Assembly: GCF_900096765.1 (NCBI RefSeq) | Contig: NZ_LT615228.1 | Span: forward strand, 1,742,669-1,806,668 | Direction of reading: 5' to 3' | Source of the DNA: Polynucleobacter necessarius | GTDB lineage: Bacteria > Pseudomonadota > Gammaproteobacteria > Burkholderiales > Burkholderiaceae | DNA length: 64,000 nucleotides | Shown here: one piece after another, positions 41,149 to 50,970 of the stretch | Position numbering within the stretch: the first letter of the stretch is position 1 | How the letters are laid out: the number at the start of each line of letters is the position of its first letter | Program-made: the position numbers and the translations under genes | The notes under the pieces: model-generated | Database searches by the model: none | The model's input: only the letters and a program-made list of their open reading frames with translations | What the model was told of the DNA's origin: nothing

Positions 41149-42459
41149 TTAGTCCATAAAAGGACCCCAGGAGGGCTGACGGACATCTGACCCCGGGATG
41201 CTTAATACTTGCTTAGAGTTGCCATCCACTGACACGGCTGCCAATACTCGCTTGCCATTAACCTTTGTTGAATAAAGGACATAACGACCATTCGCCGCAA
41301 ATGAGGGAGACTCATCACTGCTGCCATCTGTAAGAGCCTGTGCATCCCCAGTGGCTAAATTGAGAATATAAAGTCGATACGCTCCGCCAACATTGGCGAT
41401 GTAGGCTAAATATTTTCCGTCAGGTGAGATACGCGGTGATGTCACAAAACCTTGCTTGAAGGTCACTCGCTTAGCGCCTTCAGCCTGCTCACCTTCAGCG
41501 CTCATGCGATAGATTTGCGGATTGCCACCGCGATCGCTCGTGAAATAAATATAGCGACCATCAGCAGAGTACTGGGGTTCAGTATCAATCGTGCTGCCAC
41601 GAGTCAGGCGATGTAATCCAGAGCCATCTGCATTAATACCGTAAATTTGTGTATTACCGTCTTTCGATAAAGAGATCGCTAGTTTTTTACCATCAGGCGA
41701 CCATGCGGGCGCGCTGTTGTTTCCCTTTTGATTGGACAGGGAGATGCGACGGCCTGTTGCGAGCTCGTGAACATAAATCACCGGCTTGCGATCCTCAAAA
41801 GAAACATATGCTACTTTCTTGCCATCAGGAGACCAGGATGGAGAAATGATAGGCTCACTACTATTCATGGCATTGCGAATGTTTTGACCATCAGCATCCG
41901 AGATGACTAGGCGATAGCGTTTTCCATCTTTGATGACATAAGACAGACGGGTAGAAAATACGCCACGCTCACCCAGTAGCTTAAAGATAATGTCGTCTGC
42001 AATTTTGTGGGCGGCGGAGCGCAAATTATCGACGCTTGAGTCGAGCTTTAAGCCGCCAAGACTGAGCGATTTACGAATGTCAAACAGCTTGTAATGAATT
42101 TCATATTGGGCGTTGCCGGTTTGAATTACCGAGCCGACAACCAAGGCATCAGCTCCACGTGCTGCCCAGGATTTGTAATTGGGAGTGCCATCGTCACTCT
42201 CAACGGCGTTACCATTTTCAGTATTCTTAAAGTAACCACTTCGTGCTAGGTCTTGACGAATAATTTCTGAAATGCTGGTTGGTAATTTACTTTCATCTTT
42301 AAAGCGCATTACTGCGATCGGGTAGAGTGATTGACCAACGCCGGTAATTTCAATATTCATCTGGGCTAAGGCAGGGTTTGCAGAAACCACGAGTAGCGCA
42401 AATCCGATTGCGCTTGATAGGATTGATTTGAAAAGATGCTTTTTCATCAACTGCAACAT
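41149..42459 (-). CDS. tolB: Tol-Pal system periplasmic protein TolB
   Basis: Periplasmic beta-propeller that shuttles between TolA and Pal. It has a signal peptide (ending ANPALAQ), the N-terminal domain (YPIAVMRFKDES) and repeated propeller blades of the type SPSWSPDGKKVAYVSFE, SAPAWSPDGKKLAISLS, EPQYSADGRYIYFTSDRG and SPRISPDGKYLAYIA. It has 436 residues. Start ATG 42459 is placed by AAGGA seven bases upstream, within the tolA stop; an ATG four codons later is the alternative. Confidence 0.96.
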   Translation of the reverse strand: MLQLMKKHLFKSILSSAIGFALLVVSANPALAQMNIEITGVGQSLYPIAVMRFKDESKLPTSISEIIRQDLARSGYFKNTENGNAVESDDGTPNYKSWAARGADALVVGSVIQTGNAQYEIHYKLFDIRKSLSLGGLKLDSSVDNLRSAAHKIADDIIFKLLGERGVFSTRLSYVIKDGKRYRLVISDADGQNIRNAMNSSEPIISPSWSPDGKKVAYVSFEDRKPVIYVHELATGRRISLSNQKGNNSAPAWSPDGKKLAISLSKDGNTQIYGINADGSGLHRLTRGSTIDTEPQYSADGRYIYFTSDRGGNPQIYRMSAEGEQAEGAKRVTFKQGFVTSPRISPDGKYLAYIANVGGAYRLYILNLATGDAQALTDGSSDESPSFAANGRYVLYSTKVNGKRVLAAVSVDGNSKQVLSIPGSDVRQPSWGPFMD

Positions 42460-42462
42460 GCA

Positions 42463-43287
42463 TTAGTCCTTGGGTTTAAAAGTCAACTTCACTTCGCGTT
42501 GTGGAATTTTGCCATTGTCGTCTTTTGGCAGACTCTCTGCACGAGAGAGTGCTAGAAGGACGGCGCGATCCCACCCCGTATTGCCACTAGAAGTTTGAAT
42601 ACTGGTACTCAAAATAGCTCCATCAGGCGCGAGTGTCACCAAGACAACTGCCGCTGGGTTACCGCTGATGGATTCTGGGTTATAGACAATGAAAGGTTTG
42701 ACTTTCTTAATGACTTTATCGGTCCAGCCAGGAGGAGCATTGCCACCACCGCCAACACCACTACCGACTGTACCGCCACGACCACCTTCGGCGCCAGCTG
42801 CTGCACGCAATCTAGCTAATTGATCAGCGCGCACTTTTTCAGCCGCAGCGTTGGCTTTGGTTTCTGCAGGTGAGAGAGCTTTTGGTGGCTCTACTTTTTT
42901 AGCTTCTTCCTTCTTTGGCTTTTCTTTTTCTTTTGGCGGAGGGGTTTGTGTTTTTGGTTTTTCTTTCACCACTTCTTTTTTAGGCGGTTCTTTTTCAAGC
43001 TTCTTTTCCTTGACGGCAATATCAGCTGCCTCTTCTTTGATAATGGTTTTGACTTCAGGCTCTGGAGGGGTCTGAATTTGTGGTGTCGAATCCCATAGCT
43101 CTACTTCAACACCTGCAGGAGTACTATTATTCCAACTAATGCCAATCATTAAAAATGCTAACAAACCTAAGTGGGCAATGAGTGAGAACGTAAATGCGCG
43201 TTTAGTGCTCTCCTGCTTGGAGAGCTGATTTTGTCGACCCCGTTTAAAAGGCGAGAGCGGTGATGGGTAAGAAGTCGCGCTATTCAT
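42463..43287 (-). CDS. tolA: TolA / TonB-family envelope protein
   Basis: Inner-membrane anchored rod that transmits proton-motive force from TolQR to the outer membrane. It has one membrane helix at about residues 31-49, a long charged middle rich in Lys, Glu, Pro and Ala (about 75-160), a glycine-rich hinge (GGRGGTVGSGVGGGGN) and a C-terminal TonB-like domain (VLVTLAPDGAILSTSI, SSGNTGWDRAVLLALSRAE). It has 274 residues. It lies between tolR and tolB. Confidence 0.93.
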   Translation of the reverse strand: MNSATSYPSPLSPFKRGRQNQLSKQESTKRAFTFSLIAHLGLLAFLMIGISWNNSTPAGVEVELWDSTPQIQTPPEPEVKTIIKEEAADIAVKEKKLEKEPPKKEVVKEKPKTQTPPPKEKEKPKKEEAKKVEPPKALSPAETKANAAAEKVRADQLARLRAAAGAEGGRGGTVGSGVGGGGNAPPGWTDKVIKKVKPFIVYNPESISGNPAAVVLVTLAPDGAILSTSIQTSSGNTGWDRAVLLALSRAESLPKDDNGKIPQREVKLTFKPKD

Positions 43288-43312
43288 GAATCAATACAAA
43301 AGCTAAGCAGCC

Positions 43313-43732
43313 TTATTGGCTCTTGACTGCAAGGCCTACACGTTTAACACCGTTTTCTTTGAGCTTAGACATCACATTCATGACGGTCTCATATTTAATG
43401 GACTTATCTGCTGCCAATACGATGGGTTGATCAGCAGATTTTTCTGCTTGTGATCTGGCAAAGGCACCCAGCTCAAAGGGGTTGAGTTTTTGCACTGGCT
43501 CACCATCTTTTCTGACAATGATGTTTTCATCGGCATCAATGGTTAAGAACACTGGCGGAAGTGCTTGTACTTTAGCGCCGCCAACGGTTGGTAGATTCAC
43601 AACCCCAGGATTGACCATCGGCGCGGTGACCATAAAGATCACGAGCAAGACCAACATCACATCGATGTAAGGTACTACGTTGATGTCGGCCATTGCCCGA
43701 CGTTTTGATTTTCGAAGTGGAGATGCGGCCAT
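43313..43732 (-). CDS. tolR: TolR proton-channel subunit
   Basis: ExbD/TolR family. It has a basic N-terminus, a membrane helix at about 22-42 with the proton-carrying aspartate in the pattern INVVPYIDVMLVLLVIFMV, and a periplasmic domain (VVLAADKSIKYETVMNVMSKLKENG). It has 139 residues. It works with TolQ. The spacer to tolQ is 16 bases. Confidence 0.95.
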   Translation of the reverse strand: MAASPLRKSKRRAMADINVVPYIDVMLVLLVIFMVTAPMVNPGVVNLPTVGGAKVQALPPVFLTIDADENIIVRKDGEPVQKLNPFELGAFARSQAEKSADQPIVLAADKSIKYETVMNVMSKLKENGVKRVGLAVKSQ

Positions 43733-43748
43733 AACTTAGGGGATCCGA

Positions 43749-44408
43749 TCAGCGTCCAGCACTTTGGCGTTGCAAAATATTCGTGAACTCTTCAATAAAA
43801 GTTTCAAAACGAATGGCTAAGCGATCCACATCAGTTGCTGCGCGGTTGTAAGCAACCACTGCTGGAATTGCAGCAAACAAACCAATGGCTGTCGCGATCA
43901 AGGCTTCTGCAATGCCAGGAGCCACAGCTGAGAGGGTGGCGTTTTGGACGTTTGCCAAACCCCGGAAGGAATGCATGATCCCCCATACGGTGCCAAATAG
44001 GCCAATGTAGGGTGAAACTGAACCGACGGATGCTAGGAACGGTAGGTTTGCCTCTAAGCCGTCCATTTCCCTATGATAAGTCGCTTTCATGGCCCTTCGA
44101 GCGGCATCGATTTCACGCACTTTCAAGAACTCTTGCATCCCGGCTTCAAAGATGTGTTCTAGAACGGCATCGCTACGGGTATTACGGTGTGCAGCTTCTA
44201 AAAGGGTGTTCAGAGGTCCTCCGCCTGCCCAAAAGTCGCGCTCAAAACGCTCTGTATCCTGTCTAACCCCCCTTAAAACAGCCGTTTTTTTGAAAATAAT
44301 GGTCCAGGAGGCGATGGACATGCCCAGCAATAACAGCATTACCAACTGCACTAATAGGCTGGCATTGAGGACTAGGGAGAGGAAGGAGAGATCTTGTGTG
44401 GTGGTCAT
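43749..44408 (-). CDS. tolQ: TolQ proton-channel subunit
   Basis: MotA/TolQ/ExbB family protein with three membrane segments: about residues 15-35, and the pair in the C-terminal half (GSVSPYIGLFGTVWGIMHSF and ATAIGLFAAIPAVVAYN). It has 219 residues. It is the first gene of the leftward tolQRAB-pal-cpoB-queC group seen here; ybgC, often upstream, is absent. It is divergent from glyA, with 76 bases between start codons. Confidence 0.96.
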   Translation of the reverse strand: MTTTQDLSFLSLVLNASLLVQLVMLLLLGMSIASWTIIFKKTAVLRGVRQDTERFERDFWAGGGPLNTLLEAAHRNTRSDAVLEHIFEAGMQEFLKVREIDAARRAMKATYHREMDGLEANLPFLASVGSVSPYIGLFGTVWGIMHSFRGLANVQNATLSAVAPGIAEALIATAIGLFAAIPAVVAYNRAATDVDRLAIRFETFIEEFTNILQRQSAGR

Positions 44409-44436
44409 GGTGGATTTTGTATGATGTAGGTTGATT

Positions 44437-44460
44437 TTACTAAGTTAATCTCCTTAGTAA
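44437..44460. repeat. Inverted repeat between divergent tolQ and glyA
   Basis: TTACTAAG (44437-44444) and CTTAGTAA (44453-44460) form perfect 8-bp arms around an 8-base loop. It lies 25 bases before the glyA start codon and 28 before tolQ. There is no T tract on the outer side, so it is not a good terminator; it may be a regulator site or leader hairpin. No family is assigned. Confidence 0.45.
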
Positions 44461-44484
44461 TCCAACTTTTTCAGGATTATTGCC

Positions 44485-45729
44485 ATGTTTGACCGTCAGA
44501 ACACTTTAGCCAAAACCGATCCCCAATTATGGGAAGCCATTCAGAATGAAAACCAGCGTCAAGAAGACCATATTGAGCTGATTGCTTCTGAGAACTACAC
44601 CTCACCAGCAGTGATGGCTGCCCAAGGTTCTCAGTTAACCAATAAGTATGCTGAAGGTTATCCAGGTAAGCGTTACTACGGTGGTTGTGAATTTGTCGAC
44701 GTGGCTGAGCAATTGGCGATTGATCGCGTCAAAGCACTGTTTGGTGCTGAGGCTGCAAACGTGCAACCCCATTGCGGCGCTTCTGCCAACCAAGCGGTTT
44801 TCTTGGCCTTCTTAAAGCCAGGCGATACCTTTATGGGAATGAGCTTAGCAGAAGGCGGTCACTTAACGCACGGCATGGCATTGAACATGAGTGGTAAGTG
44901 GTTCAATCCAATTGCCTATGGTTTAGATAAGAACGAAGAAATTGATTACGAGCAAATGGAGCGTTTAGCTCGTGAGCACAAGCCAAAATTGATCATTGCT
45001 GGTGCATCTGCATACTCCAAGAAAATTGACTTTGAGCGTATTGGTAAATTAGCCAAGGAAGTGGGCGCGATTTTTATGGTGGATATGGCTCACTATGCAG
45101 GCCTGGTTGCTGCTGGTGTTTATCCAAATCCAGTGCCCCATGCTGACATCGTGACATCGACAACTCACAAGAGCTTGCGTGGCCCTCGTGGCGGCATCAT
45201 TTTGATGAAGGCGGAGCATGAGAAAGCGATTAACTCTGCAGTCTTCCCAGGCTTACAGGGTGGTCCTTTAATGCATGTAATCGCTGCTAAGGCGGTAGCG
45301 TTCAAAGAAGCTGCAGAACCTGGTTTTAAAGAGTATCAAAAACAAGTAGTAGCCAATGCAAAGGCATTAGCAGAGACTTTAATCTCACGTGGTTTGCGCA
45401 TTGTTTCTGGTGGTACTGATTCGCACGTGATGTTGGTAGATTTACGTGCCAAGAAAATGACCGGTAAAGAGGCTGAGCGTGTTTTAGGTGAAGCCCACAT
45501 CACTTGTAACAAAAACGGTATCCCGAACGATCCTGAAAAACCAATGGTGACCAGCGGCATTCGTTTGGGTTCACCAGCAATGACGACACGTGGTTTTAAA
45601 GAGGCTGAAGCAAGGCAAGTGGGTAATTTCATTGCAGACGTTTTGGATAATCCAAATGATGCAGACAATATCGCTAAGGTTCGCGCACAAGTTGCTGAGC
45701 TCACTAAGCGCTTCCCAGTTTATGGCTAA
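44485..45729 (+). CDS. glyA: Serine hydroxymethyltransferase
   Basis: PLP enzyme converting serine and tetrahydrofolate to glycine and methylene-tetrahydrofolate. It has [36 protein letters not shown], the PLP lysine at 229 in [12 protein letters not shown] and the C-terminal [13 protein letters not shown]. Its 414 residues are normal. nrdR follows 23 bases later, a common pairing in proteobacteria. Confidence 0.98.
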   Translation: MFDRQNTLAKTDPQLWEAIQNENQRQEDHIELIASENYTSPAVMAAQGSQLTNKYAEGYPGKRYYGGCEFVDVAEQLAIDRVKALFGAEAANVQPHCGASANQAVFLAFLKPGDTFMGMSLAEGGHLTHGMALNMSGKWFNPIAYGLDKNEEIDYEQMERLAREHKPKLIIAGASAYSKKIDFERIGKLAKEVGAIFMVDMAHYAGLVAAGVYPNPVPHADIVTSTTHKSLRGPRGGIILMKAEHEKAINSAVFPGLQGGPLMHVIAAKAVAFKEAAEPGFKEYQKQVVANAKALAETLISRGLRIVSGGTDSHVMLVDLRAKKMTGKEAERVLGEAHITCNKNGIPNDPEKPMVTSGIRLGSPAMTTRGFKEAEARQVGNFIADVLDNPNDADNIAKVRAQVAELTKRFPVYG

Positions 45730-45752
45730 GCCAATCTAGAAAAGAGCCCACA

Positions 45753-46199
45753 TTGCGCTGCCCTTTTTGTCATAACGACGATACCCAGGTTCTAGATACT
45801 CGGGTATCGGATGAGGGCGATACCATTCGTCGCCGCCGCCGATGTGCCAAATGCGATAAGCGTTTTACTACGTATGAACGGGTAGAGCTCGTACTCCCAG
45901 CCATTGTGAAAAAGAATGGCAGTCGTGTGGAATATAGCCATGACAAATTGGCTAGTTCAATCAAGTTGGCTTTACGTAAACGCCCTGTATCTTCTGATTC
46001 AGTAGATGAATCCATTGGACGTATTGAAGAAAAACTCCTCAGCCTAGGCGAGAAAGAGATTCCTAGCGAGCGCGTTGGCGAGTTGGTCATGCGCGAGCTC
46101 AAGCGCTTGGATAAGGTGGCCTATATTCGCTTTGCATCGGTGTACCGCAGCTTTGCGGATATTGAATCCTTTGAGAGCGCTCTTAAAGAGTTGAAGTAG
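45753..46199 (+). CDS. nrdR: Transcriptional repressor NrdR
   Basis: ATP/dATP-sensing repressor of ribonucleotide reductase genes. It has a zinc ribbon with CPFC and CAKC near residues 3-6 and 31-34 ([19 protein letters not shown]), then an ATP-cone domain ([26 protein letters not shown]). It has 148 residues. Start TTG 45753 gives [17 protein letters not shown], the standard NrdR start. It is convergent with the toxin-antitoxin pair, 11 bases apart. Confidence 0.96.
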   Translation: MRCPFCHNDDTQVLDTRVSDEGDTIRRRRRCAKCDKRFTTYERVELVLPAIVKKNGSRVEYSHDKLASSIKLALRKRPVSSDSVDESIGRIEEKLLSLGEKEIPSERVGELVMRELKRLDKVAYIRFASVYRSFADIESFESALKELK

Positions 46200-46210
46200 T
46201 TGTAAGCCCT

Positions 46211-46528
46211 CTAGAGCACAACTTCCAAACCCTTTTTCTCAATCAATGAAAGAAGCTTTAGGGATGTTCCGCTAGGGCTCTTGTCACCAGCCTCCCACTT
46301 TTGTACCGTTGATAAGCTTGTATTGATAGTGAGTGCAAAAACTGCTTGACTAAGATGGTTCTTAGCCCTCAAGCGTTTAATACGCGTAGGTGTCATTGGT
46401 GGCACGTCCAAATTTTGCAAGGCCTGGAACTCATCCATGCTTTTTTTAGTGATGATGCCTGACCGATGAAGGCCAGACATTGTCTCCTTCATTTCCTGAA
46501 TAATGCGACTGTTTTTATTATGTTTCAT
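46211..46528 (-). CDS. XRE-family antitoxin of a RelE-type toxin-antitoxin pair
   Basis: A 105-residue protein with an N-terminal polar segment and a helix-turn-helix at about 50-90: IKRLRAKNHLSQAVFALTINTSLSTVQKWEAGDKSPSG, split here as LSQAVFALTIN and STVQKWEAGDKSPSG. This is the pattern of antitoxins partnered with DUF1044/RelE toxins. The start overlaps the toxin end by 11 bases; GGAGT lies about 12 bases upstream. It probably binds and autoregulates the operon through the palindrome at 46911-46931. Confidence 0.82.
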   Translation of the reverse strand: MKHNKNSRIIQEMKETMSGLHRSGIITKKSMDEFQALQNLDVPPMTPTRIKRLRAKNHLSQAVFALTINTSLSTVQKWEAGDKSPSGTSLKLLSLIEKKGLEVVL

Positions 46529-46904
46529 CGGCCATTAACTCCTTTAATTCATTTGCATTAATTGCAATCTCAATTTCTCTTTCTTTTAAATCTAACAATC
46601 TTTTTGCTACTTCCTGCAAATATAGCAACTCCTCTTTACTTACATTTGATTTCTCATTTTTTGCAAACCCATATATGAAAAACCAGCGACTCATCAATTG
46701 AGTCGCAACAATGATTCGTGCACCTGACCTTTTGCCCGAGCCCGACATGCCAATCCGTTTTTTATAAACATGACATCCAAGATCAGCTTCAATCAAACCC
46801 ATTGACATCTCTTGAGTTGCCGTCAAAAGATCTTGTTTTTGAACACCATTCTTCTTCATCCACTTTGCAAAAGATTTGGTTTTAAAGACACGTTTTTTGA
46901 GCAT
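46518..46904 (-). CDS. RelE/ParE superfamily toxin (DUF1044 type)
   Basis: A 128-residue toxin of the RelE/ParE fold, predicted to cleave mRNA at the ribosome. It has the core patterns FKTKSFAKWMKKN, GCHVYKKRIGMSGSGKRSG (basic catalytic strand) and FFIYGFAKNEKSNVSKEEL, split as WFFIYGFAKNEK and NVSKEELLYL. The toxin gene precedes the antitoxin gene, as in higBA-like systems. The start codon lies six bases after a perfect 21-bp palindrome, with no clear Shine-Dalgarno sequence. Confidence 0.82.
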   Translation of the reverse strand: MLKKRVFKTKSFAKWMKKNGVQKQDLLTATQEMSMGLIEADLGCHVYKKRIGMSGSGKRSGARIIVATQLMSRWFFIYGFAKNEKSNVSKEELLYLQEVAKRLLDLKEREIEIAINANELKELMADET

Positions 46905-46910
46905 GCAAAA

Positions 46911-46931
46911 CTATACCACTGAGTGGTATAG
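46911..46931. promoter_or_regulatory. Perfect 21-bp palindrome, probable toxin-antitoxin operator
   Basis: CTATACCACT (46911-46920), a central G, and AGTGGTATAG (46922-46931) form 10-bp arms with no mismatch. It ends six bases before the toxin start codon (46904, minus strand). Position and symmetry fit an autoregulatory operator for the antitoxin; binding is inferred. Confidence 0.75.
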
Positions 46932-47060
46932 ATAATATTACCCCAGAACTCGATAATGGAAAAGGGTCATAAATGGCTGTGCCACATAAACCAGTAATTT
47001 GAGGGGGTGAAGACTAGAAGAGCAGGACCGAGATCCTGGGTGAAGAAGCATTGAGAATGC

Positions 47061-48029
47061 TTAGTACTTAATTGATTTAGCCTTTTCGGCGCACATCATC
47101 TTAATCACGCCATCCACATCAGTAGGTTTTTCCCAACCTAAAGTTTTAATGGCTTTTTCTGGATTACCTACGCTACTAACAATTTCATTGGGACGGAAGA
47201 AGCTCTTCTCAATCTCAACATACTTTTGCCAATCGAGATCAAAGTACTCAAAAGATTTTTGTACAAAGTATTTGAGAGACTCTTGTCTGCCAGTCGCAAT
47301 GACAAAATCATCTGGTTTATCCAGTTGCATCATGAGCCACATCGCCTTGACATACTCTGGTGCCCAGCCCCAGTCGCGAGAAATATCTAAATTACCCAAC
47401 TGCAACTTGTCGAGTTGACCCGCTTTGATCTTGGCGGCGCCAGCAATAATCTTTTGCGTGACAAAACGCTCTGGACGCAGTGGTGATTCGTGATTAAACA
47501 AAATACCAGTACAGGCATATAAGCCATAAGACTCGCGGTAACTATTAATGAGCCACTTCGCGGTCGATTTAGCAACAGCATAGGGGCTACGTGGTGCAAA
47601 AGGAGTTTGTTCATTGGCAGGTGTGTTGCCAGTGTCACCAAAGCATTCGCTGGAGCCCGCATTATAAAAACGCACTGGCTTATTCAGTAAGCGAATGACT
47701 TCTAAAATATTCAGGGTGCCAATCGCAATACTCTCAATAGCCTCCACCGGCTGATCAAACGATAGTCCTACTGAAGTTTGACCAGCAAGGTTGTAGATTT
47801 CGTCGGGTTCGCTTGCTGAAATGGCATTAAAGACACTTCTAAAGTCATTGATCGATACTGATATCAGTTTGACTTGCGCGCGAATGCCTAGGGTATTGAG
47901 ATTGTGAAATGAAGAAGCCATCACATCGCGTGACGAGCCAGTGACCTCGTAGCCTTGAGACAGAAGGTGCTTCGCTAGGTAAGCACCATCTTGTCCGGTA
48001 ATGCCGATGATTAAGGCTTTTTTTGCCAA
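47061..48029 (-). CDS. GDP-mannose 4,6-dehydratase, short (about 323-residue) class
   Basis: Extended SDR converting GDP-mannose to GDP-4-keto-6-deoxymannose, precursor of D-rhamnose or L-fucose sugars. It has LIIGITGQDGAYLAKHLLSQG, NLAGQTSVGLSFDQP, SSECFG, YAVAKSTAKWL with the Tyr-Lys pair, and LFNHESPLRPERFVTQKI, the Gmd signature. At 322 residues it is like the short Pseudomonas-type Gmd rather than the 370-residue enterobacterial type. It lies one base after adk. A second, long-type gmd starts at 63439. Confidence 0.85.
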   Translation of the reverse strand: MAKKALIIGITGQDGAYLAKHLLSQGYEVTGSSRDVMASSFHNLNTLGIRAQVKLISVSINDFRSVFNAISASEPDEIYNLAGQTSVGLSFDQPVEAIESIAIGTLNILEVIRLLNKPVRFYNAGSSECFGDTGNTPANEQTPFAPRSPYAVAKSTAKWLINSYRESYGLYACTGILFNHESPLRPERFVTQKIIAGAAKIKAGQLDKLQLGNLDISRDWGWAPEYVKAMWLMMQLDKPDDFVIATGRQESLKYFVQKSFEYFDLDWQKYVEIEKSFFRPNEIVSSVGNPEKAIKTLGWEKPTDVDGVIKMMCAEKAKSIKY

Positions 48030-48030
48030 T

Positions 48031-48792
<762 letters not shown>

Positions 48793-48813
48793 TCAAAAAT
48801 ATTTTGGCCTTTG

Positions 48814-49587
48814 CTAGCTGCCGCCCAGTAGGCCTCTAATTCGTTCCAGATCCTCGGGGGTGTCAACCCCAGCAGGGGGTGTCTCTGGGGCGGTATAAAC
48901 GGCAATTTTGTAACCATTCCACAGGGCGCGCAGTTGCTCAAGTGCCTCAGCTTGTTCGGGCGGAGCTGGAAGGAGGCGTGCGTAGGCCTGTAAAAAGTCT
49001 GCCCGATAGGCATAAATGCCTAAGTGACGTAAATGCTCGATTTGATCAGTATTTTTTGCATCTCTGACAAAGGGGATGGGGGCTCTTGAAAAGTACAGCG
49101 CTTCCCCATGGCGATTGAGGACCACTTTGACAGCATTGGGATTGTTGATTTCGGCGGCATCATCGATCGGAACTGCTACTGTAGAGATCGCACAATCAGC
49201 ATGATCTGCTAATGTTTTCGCAACTTGATTAATCAATTCTGGCGGAATGAGCGGCTCATCGCCTTGCACATTGACTATGAGAGCATTATCTGGAAGCTTT
49301 AGCAAACTAGCGACTTCTGCAAGGCGATCAGTACCAGTGGGGTGATCGGGGCTGGTGAGTAAACAATCAATATGGTGCTCCTTGCAGACTGCCAAAATCT
49401 CGGGAAAATCTGTAGCGACCACTACACTTTGAGCTTGTGATTTTTTTGCCTGTATAGCGACCTGCACCACCATCGGTTTGCCAGCAATATTAGCTAGTGG
49501 TTTGCGTGGTAACCGCGTAGATCCCAGTCGTGCAGGAATGACTACTAAAAAATCTGGAGCCAAGTTGGCCGAAGAAGAGTTGCTCAT
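48814..49587 (-). CDS. kdsB: 3-deoxy-manno-octulosonate cytidylyltransferase
   Basis: Activates Kdo to CMP-Kdo for the LPS inner core. It has the nucleotide site VVIPARLGSTRLPRKPLANIAGKPMVVQV (cited in parts: PARLGSTRLPRKPL), NVQGDEPLIPPELI, RAPIPFVRDA and HLGIYAYRADFL. It has 257 residues. It lies in the LPS block exbB-exbD-lpxK-Trm112-kdsB. The 117 bases to adk hold nothing recognisable. Confidence 0.96.
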   Translation of the reverse strand: MSNSSSANLAPDFLVVIPARLGSTRLPRKPLANIAGKPMVVQVAIQAKKSQAQSVVVATDFPEILAVCKEHHIDCLLTSPDHPTGTDRLAEVASLLKLPDNALIVNVQGDEPLIPPELINQVAKTLADHADCAISTVAVPIDDAAEINNPNAVKVVLNRHGEALYFSRAPIPFVRDAKNTDQIEHLRHLGIYAYRADFLQAYARLLPAPPEQAEALEQLRALWNGYKIAVYTAPETPPAGVDTPEDLERIRGLLGGS

Positions 49588-49611
49588 TGTGAAATGATGT
49601 TGAAAGTGAGG

Positions 49612-49791
49612 CTAGAGCACTTCATCTGCGCTGAGGCTACGCGCCTCTTCAACTAGCATCACCGGAACATCATCGCGTATGGGGTAGGCTAAGCGATCGG
49701 CTTTACAAATCAGCTCATGCCTATTTGCATCCAGATGCAATTGGCTTTTGCACAAAGGGCAAGCCAAAATATCGAGTAGACGTTTATCCAT
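49612..49791 (-). CDS. Trm112 family (UPF0434/YcaR) small protein
   Basis: A 59-codon gene starting ATG 49791. The protein [20 protein letters not shown] has CPLC near residue 11 and continues through [22 protein letters not shown], the hallmark of the YcaR/Trm112 family, which lies between lpxK and kdsB in many Gram-negatives. The bacterial function is not settled; eukaryotic Trm112 activates methyltransferases. The second cysteine pair is reduced to one (LICKAD). Confidence 0.93.
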   Translation of the reverse strand: MDKRLLDILACPLCKSQLHLDANRHELICKADRLAYPIRDDVPVMLVEEARSLSADEVL

Positions 49792-49858
49792 GATGTTGTG
49801 TATTCAATCGGTTGAACTGTATTGTTAAGTAGTTTAGTGCCTATGGACTGAAAGCTTG

Positions 49859-50953
49859 TTACAAAGTGTAGCGATAAGGATTTGGTCTTTGCAAAATGGA
49901 GACTAGCCATTCCATCAGGGTGTCGGGTAGGTGAAGTGACATCGGAACTACCCAGATGCGGTCATCATTAATACCAGAGCATTTCACTGCATCTTTTTCA
50001 GTTATCAAAATACATTGCGCTTTAATGTCACCAAAAAACTCGGCCGTGTAGTTGGCGTGATCGGGTAGTGGCATCTGTTTAGCATTAACACCATGTTTGG
50101 CTAAATCATCAAAAAAGCGCGCAGGATTGCCCAGTCCTGCAATCGCGGTGATGTTCTTGGGTAAGTATTGTTGACCAATACTTTCTAGGGACAGCGTTTT
50201 AGCAGAATTGATTAGTTGATAAGGCGTGCCTAAATACGTTCCTAGGTTAAATGCTCTGCGGCCCAAAAAATATTCATCTAGGATCCCGCTTTTAGGCTTG
50301 GCTGATGCTGTGTTGATGCCAGTGATGAGTGTGGCATCTCGATCTCGATTCGCAGGCTCTCGCAATGGTCCGGCGGGCAGCAGGAAGCGATTACCTTCCC
50401 TGCGGCCATCGCGTACGACAAATTCAATATCACGTCCACCTTCACGTGCCGGCCAGCGAGTTAAGCCGCTGTGTTGCAGGCCATCATCACTGATGATGAC
50501 ATTCACTTGCGGTGACGCCTTGAGTAGAGCGCTAATGCTTTTTTGACGCTGTGGAAAAACCCAAATCGGAAATTGATCGTGAGTGCGCTTCGCAATGAGT
50601 ACCGGTTCGTCTCCTGCAACGGATGGATCAGATTCACTTGTTACTAGTAGAGGAGAAGTTTGCTGGGAGGATCCATAACCTCTGCTAATAATTCCTGGTT
50701 TCCAACCAAGTTGGCTTAAGCGTTCAGCTAGCGCAATCACAATTGGAGTTTTTCCAGTACCACCAACACGGATATTTCCCACAATGATGATGGGCACAGG
50801 CGCAGGTTGAGCTCTGGCGAGATTCAAATCAGCAATCAGTTTGCGAGCACGTAAGAGTGCCCCATACAAGCAAGAGAGAGGCCACAGTAAAAGACTAGTA
50901 GGACCACGCCTTTCCCAAAACCGGGGCGCTTTCCGAAGGAGATTGGCAGACAT
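49859..50953 (-). CDS. lpxK: Tetraacyldisaccharide 4'-kinase
   Basis: Inner-membrane-associated kinase adding the 4'-phosphate of lipid A. It has the N-terminal membrane-facing helix (TSLLLWPLSCLYGALL), the P-loop GGTGKT at residues 64-69, GIISRGYG, VIISDDGLQH (Asp-Asp-Gly) and VRDGRREGNRFLLPAGPLREP. It has 364 residues. It follows exbD by 17 bases and belongs to the conserved LPS block. Confidence 0.95.
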   Translation of the reverse strand: MSANLLRKAPRFWERRGPTSLLLWPLSCLYGALLRARKLIADLNLARAQPAPVPIIIVGNIRVGGTGKTPIVIALAERLSQLGWKPGIISRGYGSSQQTSPLLVTSESDPSVAGDEPVLIAKRTHDQFPIWVFPQRQKSISALLKASPQVNVIISDDGLQHSGLTRWPAREGGRDIEFVVRDGRREGNRFLLPAGPLREPANRDRDATLITGINTASAKPKSGILDEYFLGRRAFNLGTYLGTPYQLINSAKTLSLESIGQQYLPKNITAIAGLGNPARFFDDLAKHGVNAKQMPLPDHANYTAEFFGDIKAQCILITEKDAVKCSGINDDRIWVVPMSLHLPDTLMEWLVSILQRPNPYRYTL

Positions 50954-50970
50954 AACTCAGATTCGCTAGA

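Noticed and set aside
42595..43075. Plus-strand Ser/Phe-rich frames opposite tolA
   Set aside because: They mirror the Lys/Glu/Pro repeats of TolA and have no start signal.
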